Of a stretch of 64,000 nucleotides of DNA, positions 50,111 to 62,849 are shown piece after piece (within the stretch, counting starts at the first letter, position 1; each line of letters begins with the position of its first letter). The notes under the pieces were generated by a model, which was not told where the DNA came from, ran no database searches, and saw nothing but the letters and a program-made list of their open reading frames with translations. Source of the stretch: Clusia tigrina (lineage: Eukaryota; Arthropoda; Insecta; Diptera; Clusiidae). The translations under genes were made by a program, and so were the position numbers. The DNA lies in NCBI GenBank assembly GCA_920105625.2, contig OV050031.1, forward strand, positions 219,280,194 to 219,344,193, given 5' to 3'.

Positions 50111-51299
50111 TGGAATCACCACAGAGCTCCTACTCCTCGTTCGAACTAAGTCCTGTTAGGACACTGCCACACATCGAAAATTTACACCACCAGGATGAGA
50201 AGAGTATCCAACTCATCGACAGGAAGTTATTTCTACTGCTAACTCGGCATTGCTTCTACATACATGTCCATAAAAAAGAGAACTTGTATGTTGAGCGGCC
50301 TTTTCTGTTCATTTCTGGCTTTGTCGATACACGATCATTTGCACGCAGTTCGAGTTCATCAACAAAATAGCAGTGAACTCGTTTGACCGGCTGCGCGTGG
50401 GCATCTGCCATCTCAGAATATAGAATTTTATGCGAACTGAAAACCTTGGTTCATTCTATATTTATAAAATTCTATTAAAAGCGCGTGTCTATTTGGCGTT
50501 CGAGTTTATGTTCCATAAGCAACACTAGCACTGTTGACACATCTGAATCTTGCTGCTTTGACTGGGCTCAGTGAGCAGATTGCCAGCAAATGTTAATTTC
50601 GTTGCTCAACATTTGGCTAAACAGCATCCAGAGGCCAATTAATAACTGTAATGAGAGAATGATTCAGTAGTAGGTGGAGGTGTCATCAAGCAAAGGGCTA
50701 CGCTAAGTAGCTCAGGTTCTGGATTGTAGAGGAAATCATTCTACAGGTAATTTGTGTTGATCCAACATCATATTTAAGGAGTAATCGTTGGCCTTGTTGA
50801 TTTGTTATTGAGAAACCAAGGCGCAATAGATAGGGGAATACGATAAGAATAGAATAGAATATAATAGAAATGGGGTAGACTGGAGAACCGACGAATAAAG
50901 AAGTTTCCCAGCACTTGTTGCCCATTGTACTATAAGCCCAGTAATATTGTAGGGGGGTTTGCTGATGAAAGATAGTGAAGAGGAAGAGAAGAAAGTGTCA
51001 TCCTTTGACTCTTTTATGAATCTCAGAAATCTATCCAGGGATGAGGAAGTACATTGTTAAGTACACGCATATTTGGTACTAAAAAATGTTCATTGCTGAA
51101 GGTATTTTTAACAGCAAAGGGAGGTGTTGGATCTATTTGCTTCAACTCATTCGCACCTTATGTCGTTGGAGATAGTGACTTTGGAGAAAGTGGGCTGAAA
51201 GTGGCAGTTGAAAATCAAAAAGAATGCTCATTAATAAGAAGAATTTGATACCCACAACAGCAAAATCTGTTGAAGAGCTTCCTTGCTTCTTATAGAGGC
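50111..51299. other. Non-coding, nothing recognised
   Basis: A 133-codon frame at 49969-50370 overlaps the retroelement antisense and is not supported. Confidence 0.35.
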
Positions 51300-52330
51300 A
51301 AATTGGTAGTAGGCATGACCAAATCAGATACAACCTTCATCACTCTGGGCAGCACTATATATCAATGTATACTATGTATAATCATTATAAATCAATTTCT
51401 ACTTCTGAAAACATACAAAATCGTTTGAAGAAATCTGATACTTGAGATGCACATATCAGTAGGCGTGGTCTGCCCATACATAACCTAAGTAACTTTATAT
51501 ATCAATACAAATTATTTCGCAGCTTTGCTAACAAACTAAACTGTGACTTATATATATTTCATATTCGAAGTAGGCGTGGTAATAGGTCTAGACTGCCCCT
51601 ACAGATTGCATATGTCCTTGGAATTCATTTCTTACCTATGACATCAAGTTTATTTTGGCGTTGTGAGTGTATCATATCCAAGTAGGCGTGGCAATAGATT
51701 TAGACTGCCCTCCACACATCGTATGCTACTTTGCAACTCAGACCGAAAAATGTCATACCTACGCCATTAAATTTCGTTGAGCGTTGCAAGAGTTTCATAT
51801 CGAAGTGGGCAGGGCAATAGGTCCAGGCTGCCCCTATTCATGCTAAGTTACTTTGGAACTCAACATTATTATTTCATACCTACGTCTTTAAGTTATGTTG
51901 AGCATTGCAAGTGTTTCATATCCAAGTGGGTGTGGCCATATGTCTAGCCTCCCCCTACACATCGTATGTTACTTTATAACTCAGTACTGTCATTTCGTAC
52001 TTACGTCATCAAGTTTAGTTGAGCGTTGGAAGTGTTTCATACCAAAATGTGCGTGGTAATAGGTCTAGGGTGCCCCTACTCATTGTATGATACTTTGTAG
52101 CTCAGCATTATCGTTTCATATCTACGACTTCAATTTTAGCTGAGTGTTCTAAGTATTTTATGTAGAGAGTAAAGTAGAAGTAGGTGAGGCCTGCCAACAT
52201 ATAGTCTAAAGTCACTCTAGAAGTCAGTACAAATTAAGTCATTCCTACATCAACGGAATCGATTGAACGTTGTCTAGAAGATGGGCATGACAACAAGGGT
52301 GGTCCGCTTATATATGTTTCTTTTCCAACA
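51300..52330. repeat. ~120-bp satellite, eight or so diverged units
   Basis: GTAGGCGTGG-type blocks at about 51465, 51572, 51683, 51806, 51927 and 52048, each followed by CAATAGGTCTAGxCTGCCCC and preceded by TTTCATATCC. Unit spacing settles at 121 bp. Confidence 0.85.
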
Positions 52331-52484
52331 CTTTGAAACAAATTCGAATTATTTCATACCCTTATCATCAAAATCAATTGAAAGTATTCTGAGCTTTGTT
52401 TAACAGGTAGGCAGAACTTTCATATTTGTATATAGCCAACAATTTGAGCTTTACCTTATGAGTGTCTCTGTACACAATTTGTGT

Positions 52485-52920
52485 AACTGAACTGATAGAG
52501 TATACTACTTCAAGGATCCTAATTTAACTGGAACATCAATGAGACACATTTTTATATATTTCCTTTTTGATTAAATGAGAAGCTTTTAGCTAAGAGGAAC
52601 ATGAAGAAGCGGCTTAGGGTACTTGAACTTCAAACTTATCCGCATGGATTCGGAAGTGAACTGATAGAGTATACTACTTCAAGGATCCTAATTTACCTAG
52701 AACATCAATGAGGCACATTTTATTGACGCCCTTCTAGAGACTTGAACTTCAAACTCGCAATTGATAGAGTCGATCCCTTCAAGGAACAAAATTTAACTCG
52801 AACATCAACGAAGCAATTGAAAGAGTCCATCTGTTTAAGGAACAAAATTTAACTCGAACATCAACGAAGCAATTGAAAGACTCCATCCCTACAAGGAACA
52901 TAATTTAACTATAACAACAA
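52485..52920. repeat. Short duplicated blocks
   Basis: AACTGATAGAGTATACTACT followed by TCAAGGATCC occurs twice (52488 and 52660). CAATTGAAAGA(G/C)TCCATC units with AACATCAACGAAG occur three times near 52740-52900. Confidence 0.8.
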
Positions 52921-55900
52921 TGCGGCACAATTTTTGAACCCCCTTCAGTCACTCACAGTTTTTTGCCCCTTGAATAATTCACTAATGTTTCAGCACTATA
53001 CACTGACCCCGTTGGCCTACGTGATCCCCGTTGGAGACTGCTCTAATGGTGAATTTGCTAAATTGAAGCTTTCATTTTAATTAAACCCAATCCAAAAGTC
53101 CACAACGATGATTCACTTTGTGCCAGTGCCCCAATGTCTGAATGCCCCACCAATACCACAGCTAACAAAATATGCAAACAACGAGATCGAACACAGTAAC
53201 CCTAATTTGTCAACACTGCTCGATCAATGCAAACAAGTTCATCTCTCTGCATTCACAGAATATTGTGTTGTCCACGGTGAGTTCGTCAGACCAACTACGA
53301 GCCTGTGCGCAGACTCAATTTAAATTACAAATCGTTGAGCCACCGTATTCACCGTCTAAAACTACCTTACATAGCGTCAGGTCGGCGGACAGTAATTAAA
53401 ACCAAAACAACATCAATTGGTTAAATGCTTTTCCCATCATTTGCTGTAACATGCTGCGCTGCCAAGGCGGACGCGCACCAAGGCCTACGTGACCACGCGA
53501 AGGTGCCCGCGCAGCGCAAAACCGCCACAAACCGACGGACAAAGCGTGCACACAATTTATGCAAAACTCGCATTTAAATGAGTATAAATTTAACATAAAT
53601 TTCTAACGCCGATGTAAACAATGCTAAAAACTAATGAAACGCTTTTAGCCTTAATTTATGGGCCAAAAAACCGAACACGGAGAGAGACAAAAATGTAGTT
53701 TGCTCGTGTTTTCAGGCGAAAATCGGACTGACGCGGCATACGCGCACGCGCTGACCGCGGTGTACAGTTTCACGGCGTCCCAAATGGACACCAGCACAAG
53801 CACATTTCTGGGGAGAGCGTGCGTCTGGCGCGGAAGACGCATAGAAGCTGCTGGACGAGAGCAAGTGCATGGGGCCAAAGACCGCAGCTCAAGTGGCCTA
53901 CGTGCAGGCTGCACGTACGCGTTCGCAGACAGGATGCGGCTGCAGTTGGGAGACCTCAACAGAACCTTGAAAAGGTTCTTACTCACGGGGAGCACTCAAA
54001 GTTTAAACACCTCTGCGGTAATGCGGTAATTGTTGTGATTCGCGGCTTGGGGCACGTACGGGCACGCGGTTTCTCTCTTTATGGCCACACAATGAACGGT
54101 CTCTGTTGAAGCGCAGCTCCACTTAAGTGGCGTAGGGCTCGGCCTGCTCGCAAGCCAAGATTCTTGAGGTGGCTGACTGATTTGCGGAATTAACTGATGA
54201 GCAATAAACTATACAAATAGCACGCATTTTTTCATGCGGATATGCGAATTCTTCTGTTCATGACTACACTGTTGCAAGTTATGTTATTTCGCGCTGTGAC
54301 GTCATGCCACAGATTCGTCTGCGAGTGTATAAATGCATAAAATTTTATTCTAACTGGTTTCGGCACATTCAAGAGTTGCGTAAGACCAGCACACAACACC
54401 AACAGAAACAATACAAACAACCACAACAATCACAACATTTACGAGGAAGCTGTTGATGCACTTTTTTTGTGTCGTTTCAGTTGCTTTGTTGTTGTCCAAA
54501 AAGCAGATTTGCATTAGCAACAGCAATAAAGTGGAAGACTCAGTCAGCCAGTCACTCTATTAACTAAGAGTATGAGCGTTGTGTGCCGTGCAGTGTGCCC
54601 GCAGCAGCTTCAATTGCGAAAGGTGTTTAAAGTCTTTGTCGGTGTTCGGAGCACAGTGGCGCATCGCCCCCGTGCAACGAGTGGCCAACTATGTTGCCAA
54701 GCGTTGTCTCTCGTAGACCAATAAAATGCGGCAAATACGGTTATGGAGTCCACAGAAATTGTGTGTGGCCGTAAAATTCGTCGTAATTTATTAATGGGCG
54801 TGACCATCTCAATACAAAGTAAACCAATTCACCCAAATGGTGTCATGCAAGCTCCATTCAAGTTACAACGATGGAAGTTGTTGATCTATGAAAATATATG
54901 TTTGTATAACATATAATATGAATAGATCCGATTTTATAAACCACGATTTTTCATGAATTTTGGTGCAACCTGAACTACCTTTAAACACGTTTTGTGGTAT
55001 AACCTCTGAACCAAAATAATAGTTCATTCAATCTCTTGTGACTCGAAGGTTGGAGTCAATGTGGTTGAGCTCACTAAAAGGTGGCGACATACTTAAACCC
55101 GTCAGGTACACAGCTTCATAGTATTCTGCTATATATAACACAGTGTACTGATATATAAAACACAGTATACTGATATAAACCCAGTATGGAACGAGAAAAA
55201 TCGGTTCAATCATTTAATGCTGACACAAGTCAACACTGTCCTCCAACTTTCCTAGGAAGTAATTTTCCACTATATTCCTTTGGTCCCTTAAACATATTCC
55301 TTTGATCCCTTAAACATATTCCTTCGGTCCCTTAAGCATATTCCCTTGATACCTTTTCTGTAGACAAGTTTTATTAGTATAATAAAGAGAGTAAGGTGGT
55401 ACTAAGAACCAAGGATATGGAGTGGAACAGTGTGAATGAATATAGTGGAACATAGGATACTAGAATAGAGTATCTCCATAGGAGCCTTCGCAAGTAACTT
55501 CTACAAAAATTGGTGGGAAAATGTACCTCATTAGTTAAGAGAATATTGCTGAAAGAGTAGACAAAATAGACAAATCGGTTATAGAGGAATGGATCGATCT
55601 AATTTACTTATTTATACTTGCAACGAATGCTATGTTAGGAAGTTCCCGCTAGGTATTCAATAGCTAACGGAAGATAAGACTCTAAAATTTGTACAACAAG
55701 ATGAGATTAATACCAGACACCACAGACGGATTGTTTCCAAAGGCGGGTGGAAATTAAGAGCCCTTGCGAGGCCCTTTAGAGGGAATAAGTATGTGAAGCT
55801 AACTATATATATATCATCAGGACTATATATCATCAATGAAGTGCAGCATGGCACGTGCCTTCAAAGGAAGATCAGCTTAATTGGACGTTACACCTAGCTA

Positions 55901-56555
55901 CTGACTACTGGTGCTAGAATCACACTAATCGACTTGCTGCAAACAGAGTTTATCATAACAATAATTGTAGTGACCAAATTACAATGCAAATTATCGAAAC
56001 TCTGCCACTACGATTACAGCTATTTGGACTTATTTACTAATGTTCCTGTCCCCGGTGTTGCTCTTAGTCGATGTACCCCCAGCACCAGTGCAATGAAATT
56101 ACTTGTATTCCATTGCTAAATACTTCATTCTCCCACTATTTCGTTGAGGCTTTCATTCGGTTCACTCTCTTAAAGAAATGTTTTCTCTCAATATGAAAAA
56201 ATAATATAAGTAATCTCCTCTCCATCTACATACCTCCATCCTGGATGGAAATCCCTTTATATAAGCTATAAGGATATGAGCACAGCAAAGACACTCTATC
56301 AATTCTTGATACTCTTTGGTCCAACAAAACTCGAGGCAGCATTATATTAGTTCATAATTAGGTAGAGCGACTCCTGTTCAGGCACTGCGAATATGCGGAG
56401 AAATATTATATTTATTTTATATTGTACATTTGTCATGCCAATCTTTTGTAGAATCTCTTCAACATATTCGTAACTAGAATTCAGGAAGGAAAGTCAGGAC
56501 AAACTGGGACTAATATTATATTTATTTTATATTATATATCTCAGGCCAAGTGAAA
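52921..56555. other. Largely unique non-coding region
   Basis: The stretch at 53000-54900 is GC-richer and complex, with open frames on both strands (for example 53651-53995 -, 53658-54029 +) that shadow each other. A 25-bp repeat ATATTCCTTTGGTCCCTTAA lies at 55270-55350. No gene is supported. Confidence 0.4.
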
Positions 56556-56559
56556 ATAC

Positions 56560-56900
56560 CAGAAGGTTCTTAAAGATCCTCCTAACTAGAAATCTCTCAT
56601 GAAACTGGGACTCTCACCAATAAACACGTGTAAGTTCGGCACGAAGACGAAGAAACACCAGAGCACCTTCTAATGAACTGCGAAGCCTTAGCTCGCAGTA
56701 GGAAGAAATATCTGGGGCATTACTGGCCCGAGGGAAGAGACATTAGAGAAATGAACCCCAACTCAGTGGTAGCCTTCCTTAGAACTGTTGGACTAATAGA
56801 AGACCTTTAATAGGTACATGCAGGAGGAGTACAATAGATCAAATTGGTGGAGCTACATTTTCCTTCCTTATTTCATTCATTCATTCATTCATTCATTCAA
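56560..56900 (+). mobile_element. Non-LTR 3' end with (CATT)n tail
   Basis: The plus strand reads EDEETPEHLLMNCEALARSR, KKYLGHYWPEGRDIREMNPN and VVAFLRTVGLIEDL, then TAA TAG. A ~60-bp 3' UTR precedes a CATT repeat at about 56872-56899. The Cys/His-type domain is the C-terminus after RNase H. The frame is intact to its natural stop. Confidence 0.8.
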
Positions 56901-57059
56901 CTAGACATCTGTAAGAAAACTCACTTGAGGGTATGGTAGACAAGGATCCAACAGAAATTTTTCACATTCTTAAAAACTTTTAGCATTATCCTCAAAGCAG
57001 AACAGTGTGTTAGCAAATGAATAGAGTGAAAGAGAATATAATAGAATAACGTATTTTGT

Positions 57060-57260
57060 TTAGAGAAACTGTATATTGAGTCTTCACACACTCGTAGTTT
57101 GACTTAGAGAGTAATTCTGCTTGTTCTATTCTCATAGGAAAGCGAAGCTTCGTGCCTTAAGTAGAGATCAGTGATGTAAGAAGTATTATTTTCTAGAAGT
57201 AAGAATTTTCTAGTGGTGAGCTGAAGATTCCTTTCTAAAGGGAGAACAGTATTGTATTAG
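57060..57260. repeat. Isolated copy of the 62.8-64 kb satellite
   Basis: CATAGGAAAGCGAAGCTTCG, TGCCTTAAGTAGAGATCAGT and GATGTAAGAAGTA match units at 62930-63110. Confidence 0.7.
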
Positions 57261-57435
57261 GCGTGCAGGGCCGTGCGCACGGGGGGTTTTGGGTGTTGAT
57301 ATGGACCTTAACTATCTAAACAGGAACTTTGTCCATTTTCCAAGTGAAGTAATAGAGATTGAATCTGTCTAATGACCAACTCATTCATGCGATTTAACGC
57401 CGTTGTATTTCTTTTTCTGAGATTAAGATAATTCA

Positions 57436-57810
57436 TTGGTTTATGTCAATAAGCCAACCACGTTAGAGGAGCTCAGGAACAAAGCGAAACTGCCAACCAG
57501 AGAACACAGAGAAAGGAAAGTCTCTTTCGCTACCAGCGTCCGTAGCAGACACACCACGATTTTGAGTGGATTCATCACGGTTCTGAGTGGATCCACCACG
57601 ATTTTGAATGGATTCGTGTACAACGTCCGTCTGCTTTATTTCGCTGCTTTGCCGTTTGACATTTAAGTTTATTTTCTCTGTGTTCTCTGCTGTCAACATT
57701 CCGGCCGATATGTGTGGAAGAGTGGTGGAAAATTGGCTCCAAGAAATCGATCTCTGCAAACGTTCGCTGGGGCAATATGAATGAGATCTTTAAGACCACT
57801 GATACATCGA
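57436..57810 (+). pseudogene. DDE transposase C-terminal fragment, split by a MITE
   Basis: VYVNKPTTLEELRN (57440-57482) and IPADMCGRVVENWLQ (57697-57745) are adjacent in a transposase C-terminus common in insect DNA transposons. A 192-bp insertion separates them. A one-base indel lies just before the insert. Confidence 0.65.
57498..57689. mobile_element. hAT-type MITE, 192 bp, 8-bp target duplication
   Basis: Perfect 17-bp TIRs CAGAGAACACAGAGAAA (57498-57514 and 57673-57689). Flanks are CTGCCAAC and CTGTCAAC, an 8-bp duplication with one change. CAGAG ends and 8-bp duplications are hallmarks of hAT elements. The interior holds about three 25-bp units around CCACGATTTTGAGTGGATTC and no coding sequence. 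Confidence 0.85.
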
Positions 57811-57814
57811 GTGT

Positions 57815-59100
57815 AGGCGAAATGGAATCTCTTCATCATGATAAAGAGGTCGAAATCCTTCCGCTTATAGACTTTGATGTACGAACAGATATAAGAAAAT
57901 TAAAATCTAAAAAGTCGCCAGGATTGGACGTCATCACTAGCGATATATTAAAACGTCTCCCTAAAAATGTAATACCTAAAATAACAGAAATTATGAATGC
58001 TACTTTTAAATTGGAACACGTTTCTATCTACTGGAGAACTGCCGTGGTAATCATGTTCAACAGGCCAGAGAAGCCAGCGCACGATCGGGCTATATCTCTA
58101 CTGCCCGTAATTTCAAAACTTATGGAAAAGCTTCTTGCTAAACGTCTCAACCACATAATTGAGCAAAGAAATTAATACCTGAGCACCAATTTGGTTTCCG
58201 CACGAAACACTCAACCAAATCCACAGAATAACTCGAGTTATTGAAAACCCCTTTGAAGAAACAAGGTTGTGTACCCCTGTTTATCTTGATATGTCAAAAG
58301 CTTTCAACAAAGTATGCCATGGCGGGCTCATCAACAAAATTAATGTTCAGTTACCAACACAATATAATAACTTACTAAAATCATACCTATCAGATCGCTT
58401 TTTTCGAATCAAACAGGGAACCACAGTTTCTGATCTGAAGGAAATAATAGCTGGTGTCCCTCAGGGTAGTGTCTTGGAACCCATCCTGTACCTACATGTG
58501 ACTTACCTAAGGACGAACGCAGCGTCACAGCAGACGTCGCTTTGGCAGACGACACAACCATTCCATCGTTGGAATAATCATTCACTGAATCTATGCTACA
58601 ACTGCAACATCATCTAAATAAATTCTTTGAGGGGACAGCCATGTGACGCATTCAACTGAACGAAACTAAATCGCTCCATATAGACTTCACATATAATAGA
58701 GCCCGATATTTTCCATTATATAAATACGCCTACAAATCCCGTACCACAACACTGCTAAATACTTAGGTATGACCCTAGATACTAAGCTCAGATGGAACGC
58801 TCATGTCAAAAAGAAAAAAGAACTTGAATGGGCAAACGATCTGCGTTATCCGCATATAACAAAATTCTCTTGTATAAGGACGTATGGAATTCAACTATAG
58901 CGCTGCTCAAGTTCCTGCAATATGCTTCAAATCCAAAGATTCCAAAATAAAGTACTGAAATGTGCCGTAAATGCAGCTTGGTATGCCCGCAGCAGCGATC
59001 TCGAACGCGATCTTGGCATCGAGTCAGTTGTCCCTGCAATACAAAAATATGCAAAGTGGAAACATGGAAAGTTAAAGTAAGAAATTTGGCACATTTTTTT
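57815..59100 (+). pseudogene. Jockey-like non-LTR reverse transcriptase
   Basis: The order of RT blocks is KLKSKKSPGLDVITSDIL (about 57895), ISLLPVISKLMEKLLAKRLN, VYLDMSKAFNKVCHGGLINK (first catalytic Asp region), AGVPQGSVLEPILY, and ALADDTTIPS (catalytic DD, other frame). Then LNETKSLHIDFTYNR, IQRFQNKVLKCAVNAAWYAR and SDLERDLGIESV end the polymerase near 59060. At least three frameshifts occur. The element is 5' truncated and has no visible endonuclease. Confidence 0.85.
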
Positions 59101-60940
59101 TCTCTATCAAAAATTCTTACTCCACATTTGCCTACTTTAGATTAGTGGAACCAATTTAAATGAAATTTCGCACTTAGTGGGTCCGCCGGCGTTGGTTTAG
59201 AAAACTTAAATCTAGCAATTAACACTTTCATTGCAATTCTCGATCGTTCTGCTTTTGGTCCTAATTATATACGCACACAGAAAACCCCATTCCCCATACG
59301 CGCCCATAGCAGAACCGCAGTAAATTTGGTTTTAGCTGCTTGTGCAACTACGCGTCTGAGCAGAGCAGAAATGTCAAGCGCCCCTGAGTCAGGCGGCAGA
59401 GGTCAACCCGGCCAGCAATCAAATTTAACACACATGAAGTTTACTTAGTTTTAATTTATTTCTAAACGGTTATAAACTTGGCTAATTCACTTTCAAGTTG
59501 GCGTTCCAGTAATTTGGCTGCGTTGGTTGGCGACGTCGGAGTGCGTAACTCCACATTGGCGGGCTTCGAGCGGTTTGTTTAACCTCATTTTGGTGTGGTG
59601 TTAACGAGGCAGGCGAAAAGAAAAAAAATTAAATTATTTAAATGCGTTTGTGCGAGTACGAGTGGCCAACGAGGCAGCCAGTTGTGAACCGCGGCGACAA
59701 ATGCGGTTTTGCCTGGTTTCGAGCCGGCGCACTCGACACTCGCCTCTCGACACTCGCATTGCTTGCCTTGCTGCAAATTTGACAAATTCTGTTTTCTGCT
59801 CAACTGTGAATAATTTTAATTTATTTACGAAATCATTCGCCTCTTCAGCGGTGCGCGTTTGTTCCTGGGCAAGTGTAACTACGGGCTTGAGTGCGCCTCG
59901 GAACGCAGCCGTGTAGACTGAGTCTGTGAGCATGTTGGCTCTTTCAATTAGAGTTGGTCGAGCGAATATCGCGCAATCGCATTCAGCTGAAGGCTCATTT
60001 CGATTTCGTCGATTTCGCATCATGAGATGCTCAGTGTTTGCCTTTAGGGTAAACAAACGCAGTCTCGCTAAGAGATTATTTCTTCTGTCCACAATTCTGG
60101 ACACGTAGTCATTGAACTGCCAGCATTATTCTTGACGTTATACGATTTTTTGGGCTCGTTTGACACGATTTTTTATCGCACAAACTACACCAACTGTAGC
60201 TTTTGTGTACGAACATGGTTGAATGTGAAATTCTTCACCAGCACGACGGGAAAATAATGGGTGTTAAAAGTGACAGCGCTCGGAGGGACTAGTATGCTGT
60301 TGTTCCGGGAACTTTGTAATATTTATTGTAAATATATCAAAGTTCCAATATAAGATTCTCGTTTATTTTAGCAAAACACAAAATTTTGTGTACTTACACT
60401 TTAACTTCTCTCGCTTGTAATTCCATGCGAATATTCATGTTGGCTTAGGCACAAACACCACCTCGGTTGACTTAGGTCTTACCTCTTAATTGCCAGCTAT
60501 TTCGGTACGTCCCCATCGTATATTGACATACACTTTAAACTACACTGAATATATATACTATATTTTTTTTTCTTTCATATGCAATAATCACAATCTACGT
60601 AATTTAGCACTTAGTGTTCTCGCAGCTTCTTCCTTTCCTTCTCGTTTCTATTGATTCATATACAGACATTCACTTCTTGGAAGAAACTTTATACATTATA
60701 TTCCTTAAGTACTCTTATGTATAAATATTATATTTATATACAATTATGTATAAACAATTAATATTGACTCAACATATTTGGTAATAAAGCATGGCTTAAA
60801 CAAATGCAGGTATCAAGCCTCTTAGAGTACCACCGCAAAGAATTCCTGGTGTGTCTTTCGGATTTGATGCAGTGGTAGGGGTAGGTGGAGGTGTAAGCTA
60901 CTCAACTTGAGTCCTTAAATGTGGATATACTCGTACATAT
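59101..60940. other. Complex non-coding island
   Basis: GC-richer at 59500-60120, where a 156-codon frame (59634-60104, minus) exists. Plus-strand frames are nearly as open there, so it is not called a gene. Confidence 0.35.
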
Positions 60941-60944
60941 ATCT

Positions 60945-61420
60945 AACTGGATATAGAAGAGCAACTGAACTAATTCTTTTAGAAGAGTCACTGAACTAAT
61001 TCTGTTAGAAGAGCAACTGAACGAATTCTTTTAGAAGACCCACTGAACTAATTCTTCTCGAAAAACAACTGAACTAATTCTTTTAGAAGAGCAACTGAAG
61101 AAGAAGCAGTGAACTCATTATTTTAGCAGAACAGTTGAACTAATTCTTTTAGAAGAGCAACTGAACTAATTCTTTTAGAAGAGACACTGAACGAATTCTT
61201 TTAGAAGAGCAATTGAACTAATTATTTTAGAAGAGTCACTGAACTAATTCTGTTAGAAGAGCAACTGAACGAATTCTTTTAGAAGACCCACTGAACTAAT
61301 TATTCTCGAAAAACAACTGAACTAATTCTTTTAGAAGAGCAACTGAAGAAGAAGCAGTGAACTCATTATTTTAGCAGAACGGTTGAACTAATTCTTTTAG
61401 AAGAATGAGTGAATCAATTC
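60945..61420. repeat. ~26-bp minisatellite with 248-bp higher-order repeat
   Basis: Units of CTGAACTAATTCTTTTAGAA with GAGCAA repeat about 18 times. The block starting AGAAGAGTCACTGAAC at 60981 recurs almost unchanged at 61229. Confidence 0.95.
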
Positions 61421-61436
61421 TGTTACAATTGACTCC

Positions 61437-61560
61437 ATTTAGGTAGGTAGGTAGGTAGGAGTGGCCGCCCAGTTTGCCAAAAGCACACTTGAGCACACAT
61501 AATGGCCCATTGTGATACCACGGTGTGGCGCCGTTCAAGCACTGACTAAAAAGGTTCCCA
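61437..61560 (-). mobile_element. Non-LTR 3' end with (CTAC)n tail (second copy)
   Basis: Close match to 39215-39345 (AGTTTGCCAAAAGCACA, TGATACCACGGTGTGGCGCC). The tail is CTACCTACCTACCTAC on the minus strand. Confidence 0.75.
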
Positions 61561-62039
61561 TACTTGGGATGGTGATAGTCAGCGCAAGGACAGCGCCTGG
61601 AAAGGCACGACTCCATTGACTCCATTTAGTGGATTGCATATCAAAACTCTGTGTGTGTGTGGTGATATTTGAACTTTATATAGAGAAAACCGGGAATCTG
61701 GAAAATCTCCTCTTGTAAGTTTTTTGCAAACTAGGGCAGGAGTATTTCGGCCTCGAACCAACTACTGGGATCCAATGGGCTCTTTCCCAAGCATGTTTGA
61801 AGAAGATATTCACGCTATTGAAGATGTGCCCAGTTTAACATTGACAGTAAACATCGTGATCTACGTAGGGGACGACCATGATTCCGATGGGAAGACCAAG
61901 TCGAGGAAATCCTAACGACGCTTGGTATAATGGATTGGACAAGACGCGCGCAAAGCTGAGGCGCCTGGCGAGCGTTGTTAAGTTCGGCCGTAACCCGACA
62001 ATGGGTTGTTTCGCAGATTCTACGATTAGCCCGAGAAAG

Positions 62040-62790
62040 AAAAAGAAGAAGGGAACATCGTGATACTATCCGATAATCTGGCACCACTGGAATGTCTGAG
62101 CTCACCCTTGTTGAGCTCTAAACTTGTATGGGACTGTATTGGGAAACTGAACTCCCTAGGCAGCATGAAGAAGCTATCTCTACTGTGGGTACCAGGCCAC
62201 ATACGATTAGAGAGAAATAAGAAGGATGATAGCTTAGGAAGGAAGGTTGCGACCTCTCAGTTCATCAGCCCTGAACCCTTCTGTGGACCATCATCAGACA
62301 TCATTAGAAGAAGCACTGCTGAAGAAGTACGCAGATGCAAAACGAAGCCAAACCTGGAACAATCTTCCGGGATTAAGACAGTTCAAAATTCTTCTCAGGG
62401 ACTTTAATCCTAAAAGAGCTTAAGAGCTAATAAATATGCCACGGAGTAAATTAAGAATCAACAACAGGCGTTTTAAGCGGACACTGTAGAGTCAACTCTC
62501 ACTTGAATAAGTTGCCATCTGTAGATTCTGTGGAGAAAGTGACGAAACCTCACTGCACCTGATCACAGACTGCGGACCTTTAGCACACAAAAGATACAGG
62601 TGTTTCGGAGAATATATCTTAGATATGATTAAGATCCCACAACTGGATTTTTGCAAAATTCATGAATTCCAGTCTGAAACTAACATGACAAAAGGTCTAT
62701 AGATGATATCTTTTTAAATATATAGGGGAATCGCAATAGATCTTTCAGGTCACTGTGTTCAACCCCCTTCAATAAATCTAATCTAATCTA
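62040..62790 (+). pseudogene. CCHC-tailed non-LTR element: RNase H end, single CCHC, 3' UTR
   Basis: The plus strand reads VILSDNLAPLECLSS, KLSLLWVPGHIRLERN (RNase H end), FISPEPFCGPSSD, and a decayed link with ATGCCACGGAGTAAATTAAG. One motif CRFCGESDETSLHLITDC follows at about 62520-62575, then CGPLAHK. The UTR ends in AATCTAATCTAATC. This is the longest copy of the family in the window and shows that the CCHC block follows RNase H. Several frameshifts occur. Confidence 0.85.
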
Positions 62791-62849
62791 AGTTCTTTGC
62801 AAATAAGCCCCTTATATACGAAGTTTTTCCCATTAAGTTATTTTTAAAA

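Noticed and set aside
49969..50370. 133-codon plus-strand frame
   Set aside because: Partly antisense to a recognisable non-LTR C-terminal domain and otherwise featureless.
53651..54109. Overlapping frames of 96-123 codons on both strands
   Set aside because: They shadow each other in GC-rich DNA and none shows family features.
59634..60104. 156-codon minus-strand frame
   Set aside because: The interval is GC-rich with few stops on either strand, the plus strand is nearly as open, and no domain, splice or conservation evidence was seen.
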